This document shows, piece after piece, positions 1 through 8,510 of a stretch of DNA of 64,000 nt. The translations under genes and the position numbers were made by a program. The first letter of the stretch is position 1, and the number at the start of each line of letters is the position of its first letter. The notes beneath the pieces are model-generated. The model ran no database searches. It had not been told where the DNA came from and saw only the letters and a list, made by a program, of their open reading frames with translations. This DNA comes from Saccharibacillus sp. O23 (lineage in GTDB: Bacteria > Bacillota > Bacilli > Paenibacillales > Paenibacillaceae): contig NZ_NJDE01000024.1 in assembly GCF_002205895.1 (NCBI RefSeq), forward strand, positions 1 to 64,000, given 5' to 3'.

Positions 1-600
1 GGCGGACAGGGTTCCGCCCGGCGGCGCGCTTGCGGCGCGCCCGACGGGCGAACCGCCGCTCGGCGCGAAGTGCGCGGCGCGGTCGAACTCCCGCGCCGTG
101 AAGCGCAGCGCTTCGAGGCCGATGCGGTAGCCGCTGCCTTCGTCGCCGAGCAGATGGCCCCAGCCGCCTGCGCGTACCCGGGGTTCGCCCGGCAGAAAGC
201 CGTAGACGATCGAGCCGGTTCCGGCGATGACCTGAAGGCCGTAAGGCCGGCCGAGCGCGGCGGTCAGCGCGATCTCGCCTTCGGTTCGAATCTCGAACGG
301 CACGTTTGCGCCGAAACGGATCAGCTCTTCTTTTAAATAAGAAGAGAGCTTGGAACGTTCGTCGGAACTGTCTATACCTGACATGCCCAGACAGATACCG
401 AGGCATTTCTTGGATTGAAGCTGCGGATGATCAAAGAAAATCCTGAAAATGGATGTAAGCTCCATGAACGCTTTCTCGAAGCCGACGGCGTGCGGATTGG
501 TCGATTTGCCGCGAACGCGGCAGAGCAGGACGCCTTGTTCGTCGATCGCCGCCGCTTCGGTCTTCGTGCCGCCTCCGTCGATTCCCGCATAGAAATTCAT
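1..600 (-). CDS. BadF/BadG-family amino-sugar kinase (GlcNAc or MurNAc kinase), 3' part outside window
   Basis: The first 200 codons of an ATP-dependent sugar kinase run from an ATG at 600 off the left edge of the window. Residues 8-14 read DGGGTKT, the phosphate-1 loop of the ASKHA fold. An AGTGSIVYG loop and the segment GGWGHLLGDEGSGY follow, both hallmarks of BadF/BadG-type N-acetylglucosamine kinases. MurK of clostridia, which phosphorylates MurNAc and GlcNAc, belongs to the same family. The gene diverges from the MurR-like regulator and faces the cell-wall sugar operon, so the likely role is phosphorylating GlcNAc or MurNAc released in the cytoplasm. Which sugar it uses cannot be told from sequence. 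It has its own promoter at 627-655. Confidence 0.88.
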   Translation of the reverse strand, partial: MNFYAGIDGGGTKTEAAAIDEQGVLLCRVRGKSTNPHAVGFEKAFMELTSIFRIFFDHPQLQSKKCLGICLGMSGIDSSDERSKLSSYLKEELIRFGANVPFEIRTEGEIALTAALGRPYGLQVIAGTGSIVYGFLPGEPRVRAGGWGHLLGDEGSGYRIGLEALRFTAREFDRAAHFAPSGGSPVGRAASAPPGGTLSA

Positions 601-626
601 CGCTTTCCCCACTTTATTTTTTTCTC

Positions 627-655
627 AGTATAGGCGAAATGACAAAGGATGTAAA
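627..655 (-). promoter_or_regulatory. sigma-A promoter of the amino-sugar kinase
   Basis: Read on the minus strand there is a TTTACA -35 (650-655), a 17-bp spacer and a TATACT -10 (627-632), about 27 bases upstream of the kinase ATG. Spacing and matches are good. The palindrome at 659-696 lies immediately upstream of the -35. Confidence 0.6.
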
Positions 656-658
656 ACA

Positions 659-696
659 AAATTTCAGAAATAAAAAATATATTGAAATTTTATTTC
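659..696. promoter_or_regulatory. nested palindromes, candidate MurR operator
   Basis: Two perfect inverted repeats interlock. AAATTTCA (659-666) pairs with TGAAATTT (683-690). GAAATAAAA (667-675) pairs with TTTTATTTC (688-696). They sit between the divergent promoters and overlap the -35 of the rightward one, as expected for an operator of the adjacent RpiR-type regulator. Binding is inferred only. Confidence 0.5.
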
Positions 697-710
697 ACCA
701 ATTCTATAAT
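682..710 (+). promoter_or_regulatory. sigma-A promoter of the MurR/ABC/recycling operon
   Basis: TTGAAA (682-687), a 17-bp spacer and a perfect TATAAT (705-710) precede the regulator ATG at 852. The untranslated leader would be about 135 bases. The -35 overlaps the palindrome at 659-696. Confidence 0.65.
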
Positions 711-851
711 GGACACATTCAAACATCTGGCAGGTAAGAAAACCTGTTGTGTAAGTTTTAGTAACGTAATGCCATTTTGCAGAAAACGGGTTGAAAAGGT
801 TTCGCGGCATCCGGAGAAACCTTCATTTCGAAGCACGGGGGAGGAACGGAC

Positions 852-1691
852 ATGAACGGCGGCTTGATCCGTCTGCGGGAAGGACTTGAAGGCTTGAATC
901 CTTCCGAACGCAAGATTGCGGAGTTCATATTGAAAGAACCGGGAGAAGCCATTCAGTACTCGATCGCCGAGCTGGCCTCGCGCAGCGGAGCCAGTCAAGC
1001 CGCGATCGTGCGCTTGTGCAAGACGATGGGCTTCAAAGGCTACCAAGATCTCAAGATCAAAGTGGCGGGCGATCTTCAAGGATCGGGCGAAACGCAGGGG
1101 TATCAGGAGATCCGGCCCGGAGACAGCGTCTCGGCGATCATCCGCAGCGTATCGTCGAACAATATTCAATCGATTCGCGACACGCTGAAAATTTTGGACG
1201 AGGAGATGGTGGAGAAGGCCGCGGATTGTCTCGCTTCGGCGCGCAACTTGTACTTTTTCGGCGTCGGCGCTTCGAACCTGATCGCGATGGACGCGCAGCA
1301 GAAGTTTCTCCGCATCGACAAACGCAGCTTTTCTTTCGCCGATCCCCATGTGCAGTTGACGGCGGCGCTCACGGCTTCGCCGGAAGACGCGGTCGTGTGC
1401 ATCTCGTACTCGGGCGAGACCAAAGAAGTGCTCAAAGCGGCGAAGCTGGCGAGAGAAAACGGCTGTCCCGTCATCGGCATCACGAAATACGGCCATTCCT
1501 CGTTGACTCAAGCGTCGGATATTCCGCTCTGCACGGCGTCGACGGAAAACGAGATTCGCAGCGGCGCGATGGCGTCGCGGATCACGCAGCTCAATCTGAT
1601 CGATATTCTGTATCTCAGCGTCGCCAGCCGGGACTACGAGCATTCGGTCCGTTATCTGGACAAGAGCCGCCGGGCGATCAAGGAATTGTAA
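852..1691 (+). CDS. murR: RpiR/MurR-family transcriptional regulator
   Basis: A 279-residue regulator with the two expected parts. Residues 1-75 are an HTH_6 domain (SIAELASRSGASQAAIVRLC is the helix-turn-helix). Residues about 110-260 are a SIS sugar-phosphate-binding domain (FFGVGASNLIAMDAQQK and VCISYSGETKEVL). Family members sense phosphosugars such as MurNAc-6-phosphate or GlcNAc-6-phosphate. It is divergent from an amino-sugar kinase and heads the transporter/NamZ/NagZ/AnmK operon, matching the MurR context of Bacillus, so the symbol rests on context as well as fold. It probably controls both promoters through the palindrome at 659-696. An AGGAACGGAC stretch precedes the ATG. Confidence 0.85.
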   Translation: MNGGLIRLREGLEGLNPSERKIAEFILKEPGEAIQYSIAELASRSGASQAAIVRLCKTMGFKGYQDLKIKVAGDLQGSGETQGYQEIRPGDSVSAIIRSVSSNNIQSIRDTLKILDEEMVEKAADCLASARNLYFFGVGASNLIAMDAQQKFLRIDKRSFSFADPHVQLTAALTASPEDAVVCISYSGETKEVLKAAKLARENGCPVIGITKYGHSSLTQASDIPLCTASTENEIRSGAMASRITQLNLIDILYLSVASRDYEHSVRYLDKSRRAIKEL

Positions 1692-1794
1692 GCAGGCCGA
1701 AGAACAGCCGAACGGACGGGAGCCGCGCGCGGATTCCGCCGATCGTTGCATATGCATGGCCGTTCGACGAAATTCCGAAAGGGAGGGCATAAAG

Positions 1795-3147
1795 ATGAAA
1801 AGAAAAAGTTTGCTGTTATCGATGGCGCTGCTGATGGGAGTCACGACCGCTTGCGGAGGCGGAGGAGGTTCCAAAACCGCCGGACCGGACGACAAAGACA
1901 CGGTCACGGTCTGGACGTATCCGGTCTACGGGGAATACGAGACCGAACTCAAAGACCGCGTGGCGAAGTTCCAGAACGAACATCCGAACATCACCGTGCA
2001 GACGGAAATGCTCTCCTGGGCCGAAGGCCCGCAGAAATTCGACGTGGCGCTGAACGCGGGCAATCCGCCGGATCTGTATTTCCACAGCGTCGACGGCACT
2101 TACGTCAATACCAAGCTCGCGCTTGACCTGACGCCGTACATGACCGACGAGATCAAGAACGATTATCTGCCGGGCACGCTGGAACTCGGACAGATCCAAG
2201 GCGTGCAGTACGGTCTGCCGCTGTACCAATTCCAATGGGGCTGGGGCGGCAACAAACGGATTCTCGACGAAGCCGGCATCGATTGGAAAAAGATCCAGAG
2301 CGAAGGTTGGACGTGGTCCGAGTTCGAAGCGGCGGCGGCCAAGCTGACCGGCAAGACCGCCGACGGCGCGCCGCAGTACGCGCTGGTGACGGACGGCAGT
2401 TCGCTCGACTTCATCGAGATGCTGTCGCGCAACAACGGCATGCCGGACGTGCTCGACGACGGCGGCAAGTTCCAATGGAACGACCAGCGCATCCTCGACA
2501 CGATGAGCTTCATCAAAGGGCTGCTCGACTCCGGCTACATGCCGAAAGAAACGGCCGCGCTCGATCCGACCAAACGCACGGACATGTTCTACGCCGGACA
2601 AGCGGCGATCATCTCCAAAGCGATTCCTTACTACGACGTGATGCTCGCGACGCGCAACAAAGACATCGACGCGGGCACGGTCAAAGGCGAGAAGATCAAT
2701 TTCGTCTATCTGCCGGTGCCGCATAACGACAACGCTCCGGCCAAGACGACGACCGGCGGCGAAGGGTACGTGGCGTTCAAGCAGAAGAACGACAAAGGCG
2801 AGCAGCATGCCAAAAACACGTTCATGGTCATGGAATACCTGAGCGATGCCGAAGCCGGCAGCGCGTCCAACCAGCTCGCGCTTCCGTTCGTTCGCAAATC
2901 GCAGGCCGAAGCGTTCGCGGGCAAAGAATTGGGCAGCGAAACGACATTGGCCGCCGCCGAGAAGATGGCCGCGAACGCCGAAATGCCGGTGACGCTCAAA
3001 CTCGACGCCGCTTTGGCCGCCAAACAGAAGCAGTTCAAAGAGCAGGTCGTCAAGCCGAACATGCAGGCGCTCTACTCGGGCGAGAAGACGCCGGAGCAGA
3101 TCGCGGACGACTTCAAATCCAAAGGTTCGCAGTCGTTCGGGCAATAA
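1795..3147 (+). CDS. ABC transporter sugar-binding lipoprotein
   Basis: A 450-residue family 1 extracellular solute-binding protein. The N-terminus is a lipoprotein signal: positive KRK, a hydrophobic stretch and the lipobox VTTAC with cysteine at residue 20. A Gly/Ser linker follows, then the mature domain beginning VTVWTYPVYGEYE, typical of oligosaccharide binders. The ATG at 1795 was chosen over the in-frame ATG at 1756 because it follows GGGAGGG and starts the signal peptide. It belongs with the two permeases and ATPase downstream. From the company of NamZ, NagZ and AnmK the ligand is probably a cell-wall amino sugar or muropeptide disaccharide, not a plant sugar. That is inference. Confidence 0.9.
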   Translation: MKRKSLLLSMALLMGVTTACGGGGGSKTAGPDDKDTVTVWTYPVYGEYETELKDRVAKFQNEHPNITVQTEMLSWAEGPQKFDVALNAGNPPDLYFHSVDGTYVNTKLALDLTPYMTDEIKNDYLPGTLELGQIQGVQYGLPLYQFQWGWGGNKRILDEAGIDWKKIQSEGWTWSEFEAAAAKLTGKTADGAPQYALVTDGSSLDFIEMLSRNNGMPDVLDDGGKFQWNDQRILDTMSFIKGLLDSGYMPKETAALDPTKRTDMFYAGQAAIISKAIPYYDVMLATRNKDIDAGTVKGEKINFVYLPVPHNDNAPAKTTTGGEGYVAFKQKNDKGEQHAKNTFMVMEYLSDAEAGSASNQLALPFVRKSQAEAFAGKELGSETTLAAAEKMAANAEMPVTLKLDAALAAKQKQFKEQVVKPNMQALYSGEKTPEQIADDFKSKGSQSFGQ

Positions 3148-3180
3148 GGCCGCCGGCTTTAGAGCGTCGAGCCTAATGCG

Positions 3181-3368
3181 TCGAGAAAGTTCAACGTAGC
3201 TAGAAGCGAGCCGGCGGAGAGAGAAATTCAGTGAAGGAGCGCTAGCGTTCGCCTTTGAAATCGAGAAAATTCCGCTGAAAATTCAAACCTTTTCTCGATT
3301 TCAACACGCGACCGGAACGAAATTCTCTCGGAGCCGGATCGCTTCTAGTGCCTACGTGACTTTTTCGA
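3181..3368. repeat. long imperfect palindrome between binding protein and permease genes
   Basis: Two arms of about 80-90 bases (3181-3269 and 3290-3368) face each other. The innermost 15 bp are perfect: TTGAAATCGAGAAAA at 3255-3269 against its complement at 3290-3304. Outer parts match imperfectly, for example CTAGAAGCGAGCCGG against CCGGATCGCTTCTAG. It holds no convincing ORF. In RNA it would form one very long hairpin inside the operon transcript. See the related elements at 35473 and 51249. Confidence 0.7.
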
Positions 3369-3376
3369 CAGCTTAA

Positions 3377-3404
3377 GCCCGCCGCTTCGGCGGCGGGCCT
3401 TTTC
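3377..3404 (+). terminator. GC-rich UUCG stem-loop before the permease genes (partial terminator or mRNA stabiliser)
   Basis: A 9-bp perfect stem GCCCGCCGC/GCGGCGGGC closed by TTCG is followed by CTTTTC. It ends six bases before the ribosome binding site of the first permease. Such structures after a binding-protein gene commonly lower expression of the downstream permeases relative to the binding protein. The T run is short, so complete termination is unlikely. Confidence 0.6.
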
Positions 3405-3424
3405 ACATGAAGGAGGGAACCCGC

Positions 3425-4339
3425 TTGCAAACCACCGCTTCGCCCAAACGAGCCCCTTCCGGCTCCGGCCGATTCTGGCGCGAATACGGCTGGGCATACC
3501 TGTTCATTCTGGCTCCGGTGCTGCTGTTTCTGGTGTTCACGCTCTATCCGGTCGCTTCGGCGTTCGTGATGAGCTTCCAGCAGTATCAAGTCATGGGTTC
3601 GACCTGGATCGGATTCGACAACTATAAGCACATGATCGGCGACGACGTCTTCTGGAAATCGATCCGCAACACCGTCGTCTTCACGATCGCCACCGTGCCG
3701 GTCAACATTCTGATTACGTTCGTGCTGGCGTATCTCATTTTCCAGATGAAAAACAAAGCGCAAACGTTCTTCAAAGCCACGCTTTACCTGCCGGCCGTCG
3801 CGTCGGGCGTCACGATCTCGGTCGTCTGGCTGGCGATCTTCGATCCGACCGACTCGGGCCTGCTTAACCGGTTCCTCGGGCTGCTCGGCATCGATCCGGT
3901 AATCTGGTTGGGACAATCGAGCACGGCGCTGTTCTCGCTGATCCTGATGAACTGGCTCGGCTCGCACGGCGCGGGCATCATCTTGTATCTGGCCTCGATG
4001 GGCGGGGTGCCGAAGTCGCTGTACGAAGCGGCCGATATCGACCACGCCAGCGGTTGGACGAAGTTCGCCCGCATCACTTGGCCGCTGCTCAAGCCGACGA
4101 CGCTGTACCTGCTCGTCACGGGCATCATCACGTCGTTTCAGGTGTTCATCTCGGTGTACCTGATGACGCAGGGCGGCCCGAACTTCGCCACGACGACGAT
4201 CGCGTACCTGATCTATCAGACGGCGTTCCAATTCTACGAATTCGGCCTCGCGTCCGCGCAGTCGTTCGTGCTGGCGCTGCTGATCATCATCGTCTCGGTG
4301 CTTCAATTCAAAGCTTTTTCGAGCGACGTCGAATATTAA
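3425..4339 (+). CDS. ABC sugar transporter permease, MalF/UgpA type
   Basis: About 304 residues with six predicted membrane helices and the EAA loop (YEAADIDHASGWTKFARITWP), which contacts the ATPase. The TTG at 3425 is chosen because AAGGAGGG (3410-3417) lies seven bases upstream; the ATG at 3407 overlaps that site and would have none of its own. It lacks the long periplasmic insertion of enterobacterial MalF, as is normal in Gram-positive importers. It pairs with the second permease at 4404 in the cell-wall sugar importer. Confidence 0.9.
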   Translation: MQTTASPKRAPSGSGRFWREYGWAYLFILAPVLLFLVFTLYPVASAFVMSFQQYQVMGSTWIGFDNYKHMIGDDVFWKSIRNTVVFTIATVPVNILITFVLAYLIFQMKNKAQTFFKATLYLPAVASGVTISVVWLAIFDPTDSGLLNRFLGLLGIDPVIWLGQSSTALFSLILMNWLGSHGAGIILYLASMGGVPKSLYEAADIDHASGWTKFARITWPLLKPTTLYLLVTGIITSFQVFISVYLMTQGGPNFATTTIAYLIYQTAFQFYEFGLASAQSFVLALLIIIVSVLQFKAFSSDVEY

Positions 4340-4403
4340 GGCGCTTCGTACGTCGATTCGATGGTGCAAAATAACGGATTTTCATGCGCGGAGGTGAGTT
4401 CTT

Positions 4404-5249
4404 TTGCAATCCCATCCACAAGCCCGTTCCCGGAATATGTTATTGGCGGTCGCCGGCGTTCTCCTGCTGCTGTGGACGATCTTGACGATCATCCCGCTGT
4501 ATTGGATGCTGGTCGGCTCGCTGCAAGATTCGGCGGCTTCGGCTTCGTTCCGTCCGGCGATGATTCCGGAAGCTTTGTCGCTGGCGCCGTACGAGCGATT
4601 CTTCGCCAAAACGGCCGCTTGGCGCTGGCTGTTCAACTCGCTGCTCGTCTCGTCGGTGCTGACCGTCACGAACGTGTTCTTCGCTTCGCTGGCCGGTTAC
4701 GCGTTCGCGAAACTCAAATTTCCCGGCAGCAACGCGATCTTCTGGATTCTGCTCAGCACCATGATGATTCCGGCTCAAGTCACCCTGATTCCGCTGTACA
4801 TCCTGATGGTCAACACGCTTCAGCTTCAGGACACGTATACGGCGATCATTCTGCCGACGGCGGTCAGCGTGGGCAACATCTTCTTGATGAAGCAGTACAT
4901 GTCCTCGCTGCCGACCTCGCTGATCCATGCGGCGCGGATCGACGCCTGCGGCGAATTCCGCATCTTCTGGCGCGTGATCCTGCCGCTGGCGAAGCCGGGA
5001 CTCGCGGTGCTCGCGATCTTTACGTTCGTGGCGTCGTGGAACGAATTCTTCTGGCCGTTCCTGATCACCAGCTCGACCGATATGCGCACCATTCAAGTCG
5101 GCCTCGCTTCGTTCGTGTTCGCGGAATCGACCGATTTCGGCGCGATGATGGCGGGCGCGACGATCGGGGCGCTGCCGATGATGATCCTGTTCTTCTCGCT
5201 GCAGCGCTACTTCCTGCAGGGCATCACGATCGGCGCGGTCAAAGGCTGA
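4404..5249 (+). CDS. ABC sugar transporter permease, MalG/UgpE type
   Basis: A 281-residue partner permease. It has six membrane helices and the EAA motif (HAARIDACGEFRIFWRVILPLAKPG) in the last third, and ends in the usual GAVKG. The start is a TTG at 4404, six bases after GGAGGTGA (4390-4397). TTG starts in both permeases, each with a strong ribosome binding site, may balance stoichiometry. It lies between the first permease and the ATPase gene in the same operon. Confidence 0.9.
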   Translation: MQSHPQARSRNMLLAVAGVLLLLWTILTIIPLYWMLVGSLQDSAASASFRPAMIPEALSLAPYERFFAKTAAWRWLFNSLLVSSVLTVTNVFFASLAGYAFAKLKFPGSNAIFWILLSTMMIPAQVTLIPLYILMVNTLQLQDTYTAIILPTAVSVGNIFLMKQYMSSLPTSLIHAARIDACGEFRIFWRVILPLAKPGLAVLAIFTFVASWNEFFWPFLITSSTDMRTIQVGLASFVFAESTDFGAMMAGATIGALPMMILFFSLQRYFLQGITIGAVKG

Positions 5250-5429
5250 ACGGATTTCTATACTCGCTTGGACAAAAACGTCGCCCGGCGCGCGGCGTTC
5301 CCGCAGTCAGGTCGCGAGGAACGCCCGGCGCCGGGCAAAGGTTCACTATCAATCACGGGCCGTGCCCGCTCCGCGCCGCATTCGGGCGGCGAAGCGGACG
5401 GCAAGCCGGCCACGGGCAGGAGGCAGATT

Positions 5430-6539
5430 ATGGCACGCGTCGAATTTCGCAACGTACGCAAAGAATTTCAGGACCACAGCAAAGAAAGCTTTACCGCCGT
5501 CGCCGGTTCCGACTTCGTGATCAACGACAAAGAGTTCGTCGTGTTCGTCGGCCCTTCGGGCTGCGGCAAGACCACTTCGCTGCGCATGATCGCCGGCCTG
5601 GAACACCAGACGAGCGGCGATATCCTGATCGGCGATCGGGTCGTCAACAATCTTCATCCCAAAGACCGCGATATCGCGATGGTCTTCCAAGATTACGCGC
5701 TGTATCCGCACATGACGATCCGCGACAATCTCTCGTTCGGACTGAAGAACCTCAAGAAACCCAAAGAATATATCGACCAGAAGGTCAAAGAAGCGGCGTC
5801 GATCCTCGATATGGAGCCGATGCTCGGGCGCAAGCCGCGCGAACTGTCCGGCGGGCAGCGCCAGCGCGTAGCGCTCGGCCGCGCGATCGTGCGCGATCCG
5901 CAGGTCTTCTTGTTCGACGAACCGCTGTCGAACCTCGACGCCAAGCTGCGCGTGCAGATGCGCGTCGAACTGAGCGAGCTGCATAAGCGCCTCGGCGCGA
6001 CGATCGTCTACGTCACGCACGATCAGGTCGAAGCGATGACGCTCGGCGAGCGGATCGTCGTCATGAACCGCGGCATCATTCAACAGATCGCCAATCCGAC
6101 CGAATTGTACGCCAAGCCGCGGAACATGTTCGTAGCCGGATTTATCGGCTCGCCGCCGATGAACTTCATCGACGCTTCGATCGAAGGCGGCCGCGTCGTC
6201 GTCGAAGGCGGTTCGTTCGAACTTCCGGAAGCGAAGCTGGCCGCGCTCGCGCCGTACGCCGGCCGCAAGCTGATTCTCGGCATCCGTCCGGAAGACATCC
6301 ACGGCGAAGATTACGCGCCGGGGCTGGAGACGTCGCCGCACCGCATGGACACGCATATTCAGGTGGTCGAGCATCTCGGTTCCGAGAATCTGCTGTATTT
6401 CCATATCGGCAGCCGCCTCGTCACCGCGAAAGTCCACCCGGAGACCCGCGCTTACCCGGGCCTCGACAAGCCGTTCATTTTCGACATGCGCAAAGTCCAT
6501 TTCTTCGACCCGGACAGCGAACAGCGGATCGAGATGTAG
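5430..6539 (+). CDS. ABC sugar-importer ATPase, MsmX/UgpC type
   Basis: A 369-residue ATPase energising the importer. Walker A is GPSGCGKTT at residues 41-49, the signature is LSGGQRQR, Walker B is VFLFDEPLSNLDA, and the switch histidine is in VTHDQVEAM. The C-terminal 120 residues form the regulatory OB-fold domain of the MsmX/MalK class. The ATG at 5430 follows CAGGAGG; the upstream in-frame extension (from 5268) has no site and no homologous look. MsmX-type ATPases often serve several importers. Here a copy is built into the operon, so it may be dedicated. Confidence 0.92.
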   Translation: MARVEFRNVRKEFQDHSKESFTAVAGSDFVINDKEFVVFVGPSGCGKTTSLRMIAGLEHQTSGDILIGDRVVNNLHPKDRDIAMVFQDYALYPHMTIRDNLSFGLKNLKKPKEYIDQKVKEAASILDMEPMLGRKPRELSGGQRQRVALGRAIVRDPQVFLFDEPLSNLDAKLRVQMRVELSELHKRLGATIVYVTHDQVEAMTLGERIVVMNRGIIQQIANPTELYAKPRNMFVAGFIGSPPMNFIDASIEGGRVVVEGGSFELPEAKLAALAPYAGRKLILGIRPEDIHGEDYAPGLETSPHRMDTHIQVVEHLGSENLLYFHIGSRLVTAKVHPETRAYPGLDKPFIFDMRKVHFFDPDSEQRIEM

Positions 6540-6579
6540 CGCAAGCCTATTTTCCACAAGGACACAAGGAGGTTCCGAC

Positions 6580-7281
6580 ATGCGCAAACTGAACGATATT
6601 CTGGTCAAAACGGGACGGGAGGCGTTCTACGAGATCGTGCCGGCGGTCGTGCATACGCTGATCGGTTCGGCGATTCTGGTTCCCGCGCTGATCTTCCTGC
6701 CGGTGGCCGTCTCGATGATCCTGCTGCCGCTGATCTATATGCCGCTCGTCTACGGGGCGTTCTACGCTTACCATATGCGAACGCTGGGCGAGCCGAACGG
6801 CGTGCGCGCCGTGTTCCGGGGAGCGGTCAAAGGATTCGTTCCGTCGGCGGTGTTCGGATTCTTCTGCTCGCTGCTGGCTTTGATCCTCGTCTCGACGTGG
6901 TGGTATTACGGCGGCAAAAGCGGGGTGCTGTACATGGCGATCGCGGTGTTCCAGACGTATTTCGTCGCGATGGCGCTGGTATCCCAGTTCTATGCGCTTC
7001 AATTGGTCCTGCAAAAAGACATGGGCATCTTCCGCGCGATGGGCGAAAGCGTCAAGCTGATGCTGCGCCATCCGGGGTATACGATCGGCGCTTTTTTCCA
7101 AGCGTTCTTCCTCGGACTGCTGCTGACGGTTACGGTCGTGGGCGTGCTGGCGATCTATTCCGGCGTGCTCGCGGTGTATCTGCATCAGGCGGCGGATAAC
7201 GTGCTGAATCCCGATCGAGACAAAGACGAAGAAACGAAGCAGGCGCAAGGTCTGGGCACGCTGCCGGGGAACGCGGGATGA
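6580..7281 (+). CDS. DUF624 (YesL-like) membrane protein
   Basis: A 233-residue integral membrane protein with about five hydrophobic helices (residues about 20-50, 52-68, 85-110, 115-135, 165-200) and a charged C-terminal tail. Its length and pattern fit the DUF624/YesL family, which sits in many carbohydrate-uptake operons of Bacillota. No catalytic motif is visible and the function is unknown. It follows the ATPase by 40 bases with an AAGGAGG site and overlaps the next gene by ATGA, so it is translated with the recycling enzymes. Confidence 0.75.
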   Translation: MRKLNDILVKTGREAFYEIVPAVVHTLIGSAILVPALIFLPVAVSMILLPLIYMPLVYGAFYAYHMRTLGEPNGVRAVFRGAVKGFVPSAVFGFFCSLLALILVSTWWYYGGKSGVLYMAIAVFQTYFVAMALVSQFYALQLVLQKDMGIFRAMGESVKLMLRHPGYTIGAFFQAFFLGLLLTVTVVGVLAIYSGVLAVYLHQAADNVLNPDRDKDEETKQAQGLGTLPGNAG

Positions 7282-8510
7282 GCGGGACCTCTGCGGCCGA
7301 AGGAAAAGTTCGCGTGCGCACCGGGCTGGATCGTTTGGCGGACGGAGAGACCCATCCGCTGCTGCAGGGCCGCCGAATCGGATTGATCACCAATCCGACC
7401 GGAATCACGGCCGATTTCCGCACGGCGGTAGACGTATGCGCTTCGCTGCCGGATGCGCGGTTGACCGCTTTGTTCGCGGCAGAACACGGGTTGTACGGCC
7501 AGCGGCAGGCGGGCGAACGTTTCGGCGACGAAGTTCATCCGCAGCTCGGCATTCCCGTGTTCAGCCTGTACGGCGAGCGGAAAAAGCCGACGCCGGAGCT
7601 GCTCGAAACGGTCGATACGCTGGTGTTCGATATGCAGGATCTCGGCGTGCGTTTCTATACGTATCTGTCCACGCTGCTGTACGCGATCGAAGCCTGCGCG
7701 GCTTGCGGCAAAGCGCTGCTCGTCCTCGACCGCCCCAATCCGCTCGGCGGATCGAAAGCGGAAGGCGGCTTGCTGCGCGAAGGCTACGAGTCGATGGTGG
7801 GGGCTTGGCGGATGCCGATCCGCACCGGAATGACGATCGGCGAACTGGCGAGGATGGCGGGCGATCTCACAGGCAGCGGCTGCGAACTCGGCGTGATGGA
7901 GATGGACGGGTGGAACCGAAGCATGGAATTCGGCGATACCGGCCAGCCGTGGATGCTGCCTTCGCCGAACATGCCGACGATCGACACGGTCAGAGTGTAC
8001 GCGGGAACTTGCTTTTTCGAAGGGACCAATATGTCGGAAGGCCGGGGCACGACCCGGCCGTTCGAGTGGATCGGCGCGCCGTGGCTGGACGGATCTCGGC
8101 TGGCGGACGCGATGAACGAAGAAAAGCTGCCCGGCGTCCGTTTTCACGCGGTGTATCAGACGCCGACTTTCTCGAAACATGCCGGGGAATTGTGCGGAGG
8201 CGTGCGGTTGTTCGTGACGGATCGGCAGGCGTTCGATTCGGTCGAGACCGGGCTGCGTCTGCTGCGAGCGGCGATGCGGCTGCACCCCGACCGCTTCCGC
8301 TGGCTGGAACCTCCGCCCGGAGGCCGGCGTCCATTTATCGATCTGCTCGCCGGAGGACACGAACTGCGCGAACGGATCGGACAGCCGGACGGTGTGGAGC
8401 AATTATCGGCGGCGTGGCGCGAAGAGTCGGCAGAATGGCTGCGGCGAAGACGGGCCTATTTGCTGTATGAAGCACAGGATGAACAGAAGGAAGGGAGTGG
8501 ATCGGCATGA
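7278..8510 (+). CDS. namZ: exo-beta-N-acetylmuramidase NamZ (DUF1343)
   Basis: 410 residues covering the full DUF1343 family: RIGLITNPTGIT near residue 35, AEHGLYG near 72, PVFSLYGERKKPTPELL, FDMQDLGVRFYTY, LDRPNPLGG and FFEGTNMSEGRGTTRPFEW. B. subtilis NamZ (YbbC) removes MurNAc from the non-reducing end of peptidoglycan fragments. No signal peptide is visible: the N-terminus is polar and reaches the catalytic core within 30 residues. This copy therefore looks cytoplasmic, unlike the secreted Bacillus enzyme. It overlaps the DUF624 gene (ATGA) and the NagZ gene. Confidence 0.88.
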   Translation: MSGTSAAEGKVRVRTGLDRLADGETHPLLQGRRIGLITNPTGITADFRTAVDVCASLPDARLTALFAAEHGLYGQRQAGERFGDEVHPQLGIPVFSLYGERKKPTPELLETVDTLVFDMQDLGVRFYTYLSTLLYAIEACAACGKALLVLDRPNPLGGSKAEGGLLREGYESMVGAWRMPIRTGMTIGELARMAGDLTGSGCELGVMEMDGWNRSMEFGDTGQPWMLPSPNMPTIDTVRVYAGTCFFEGTNMSEGRGTTRPFEWIGAPWLDGSRLADAMNEEKLPGVRFHAVYQTPTFSKHAGELCGGVRLFVTDRQAFDSVETGLRLLRAAMRLHPDRFRWLEPPPGGRRPFIDLLAGGHELRERIGQPDGVEQLSAAWREESAEWLRRRRAYLLYEAQDEQKEGSGSA

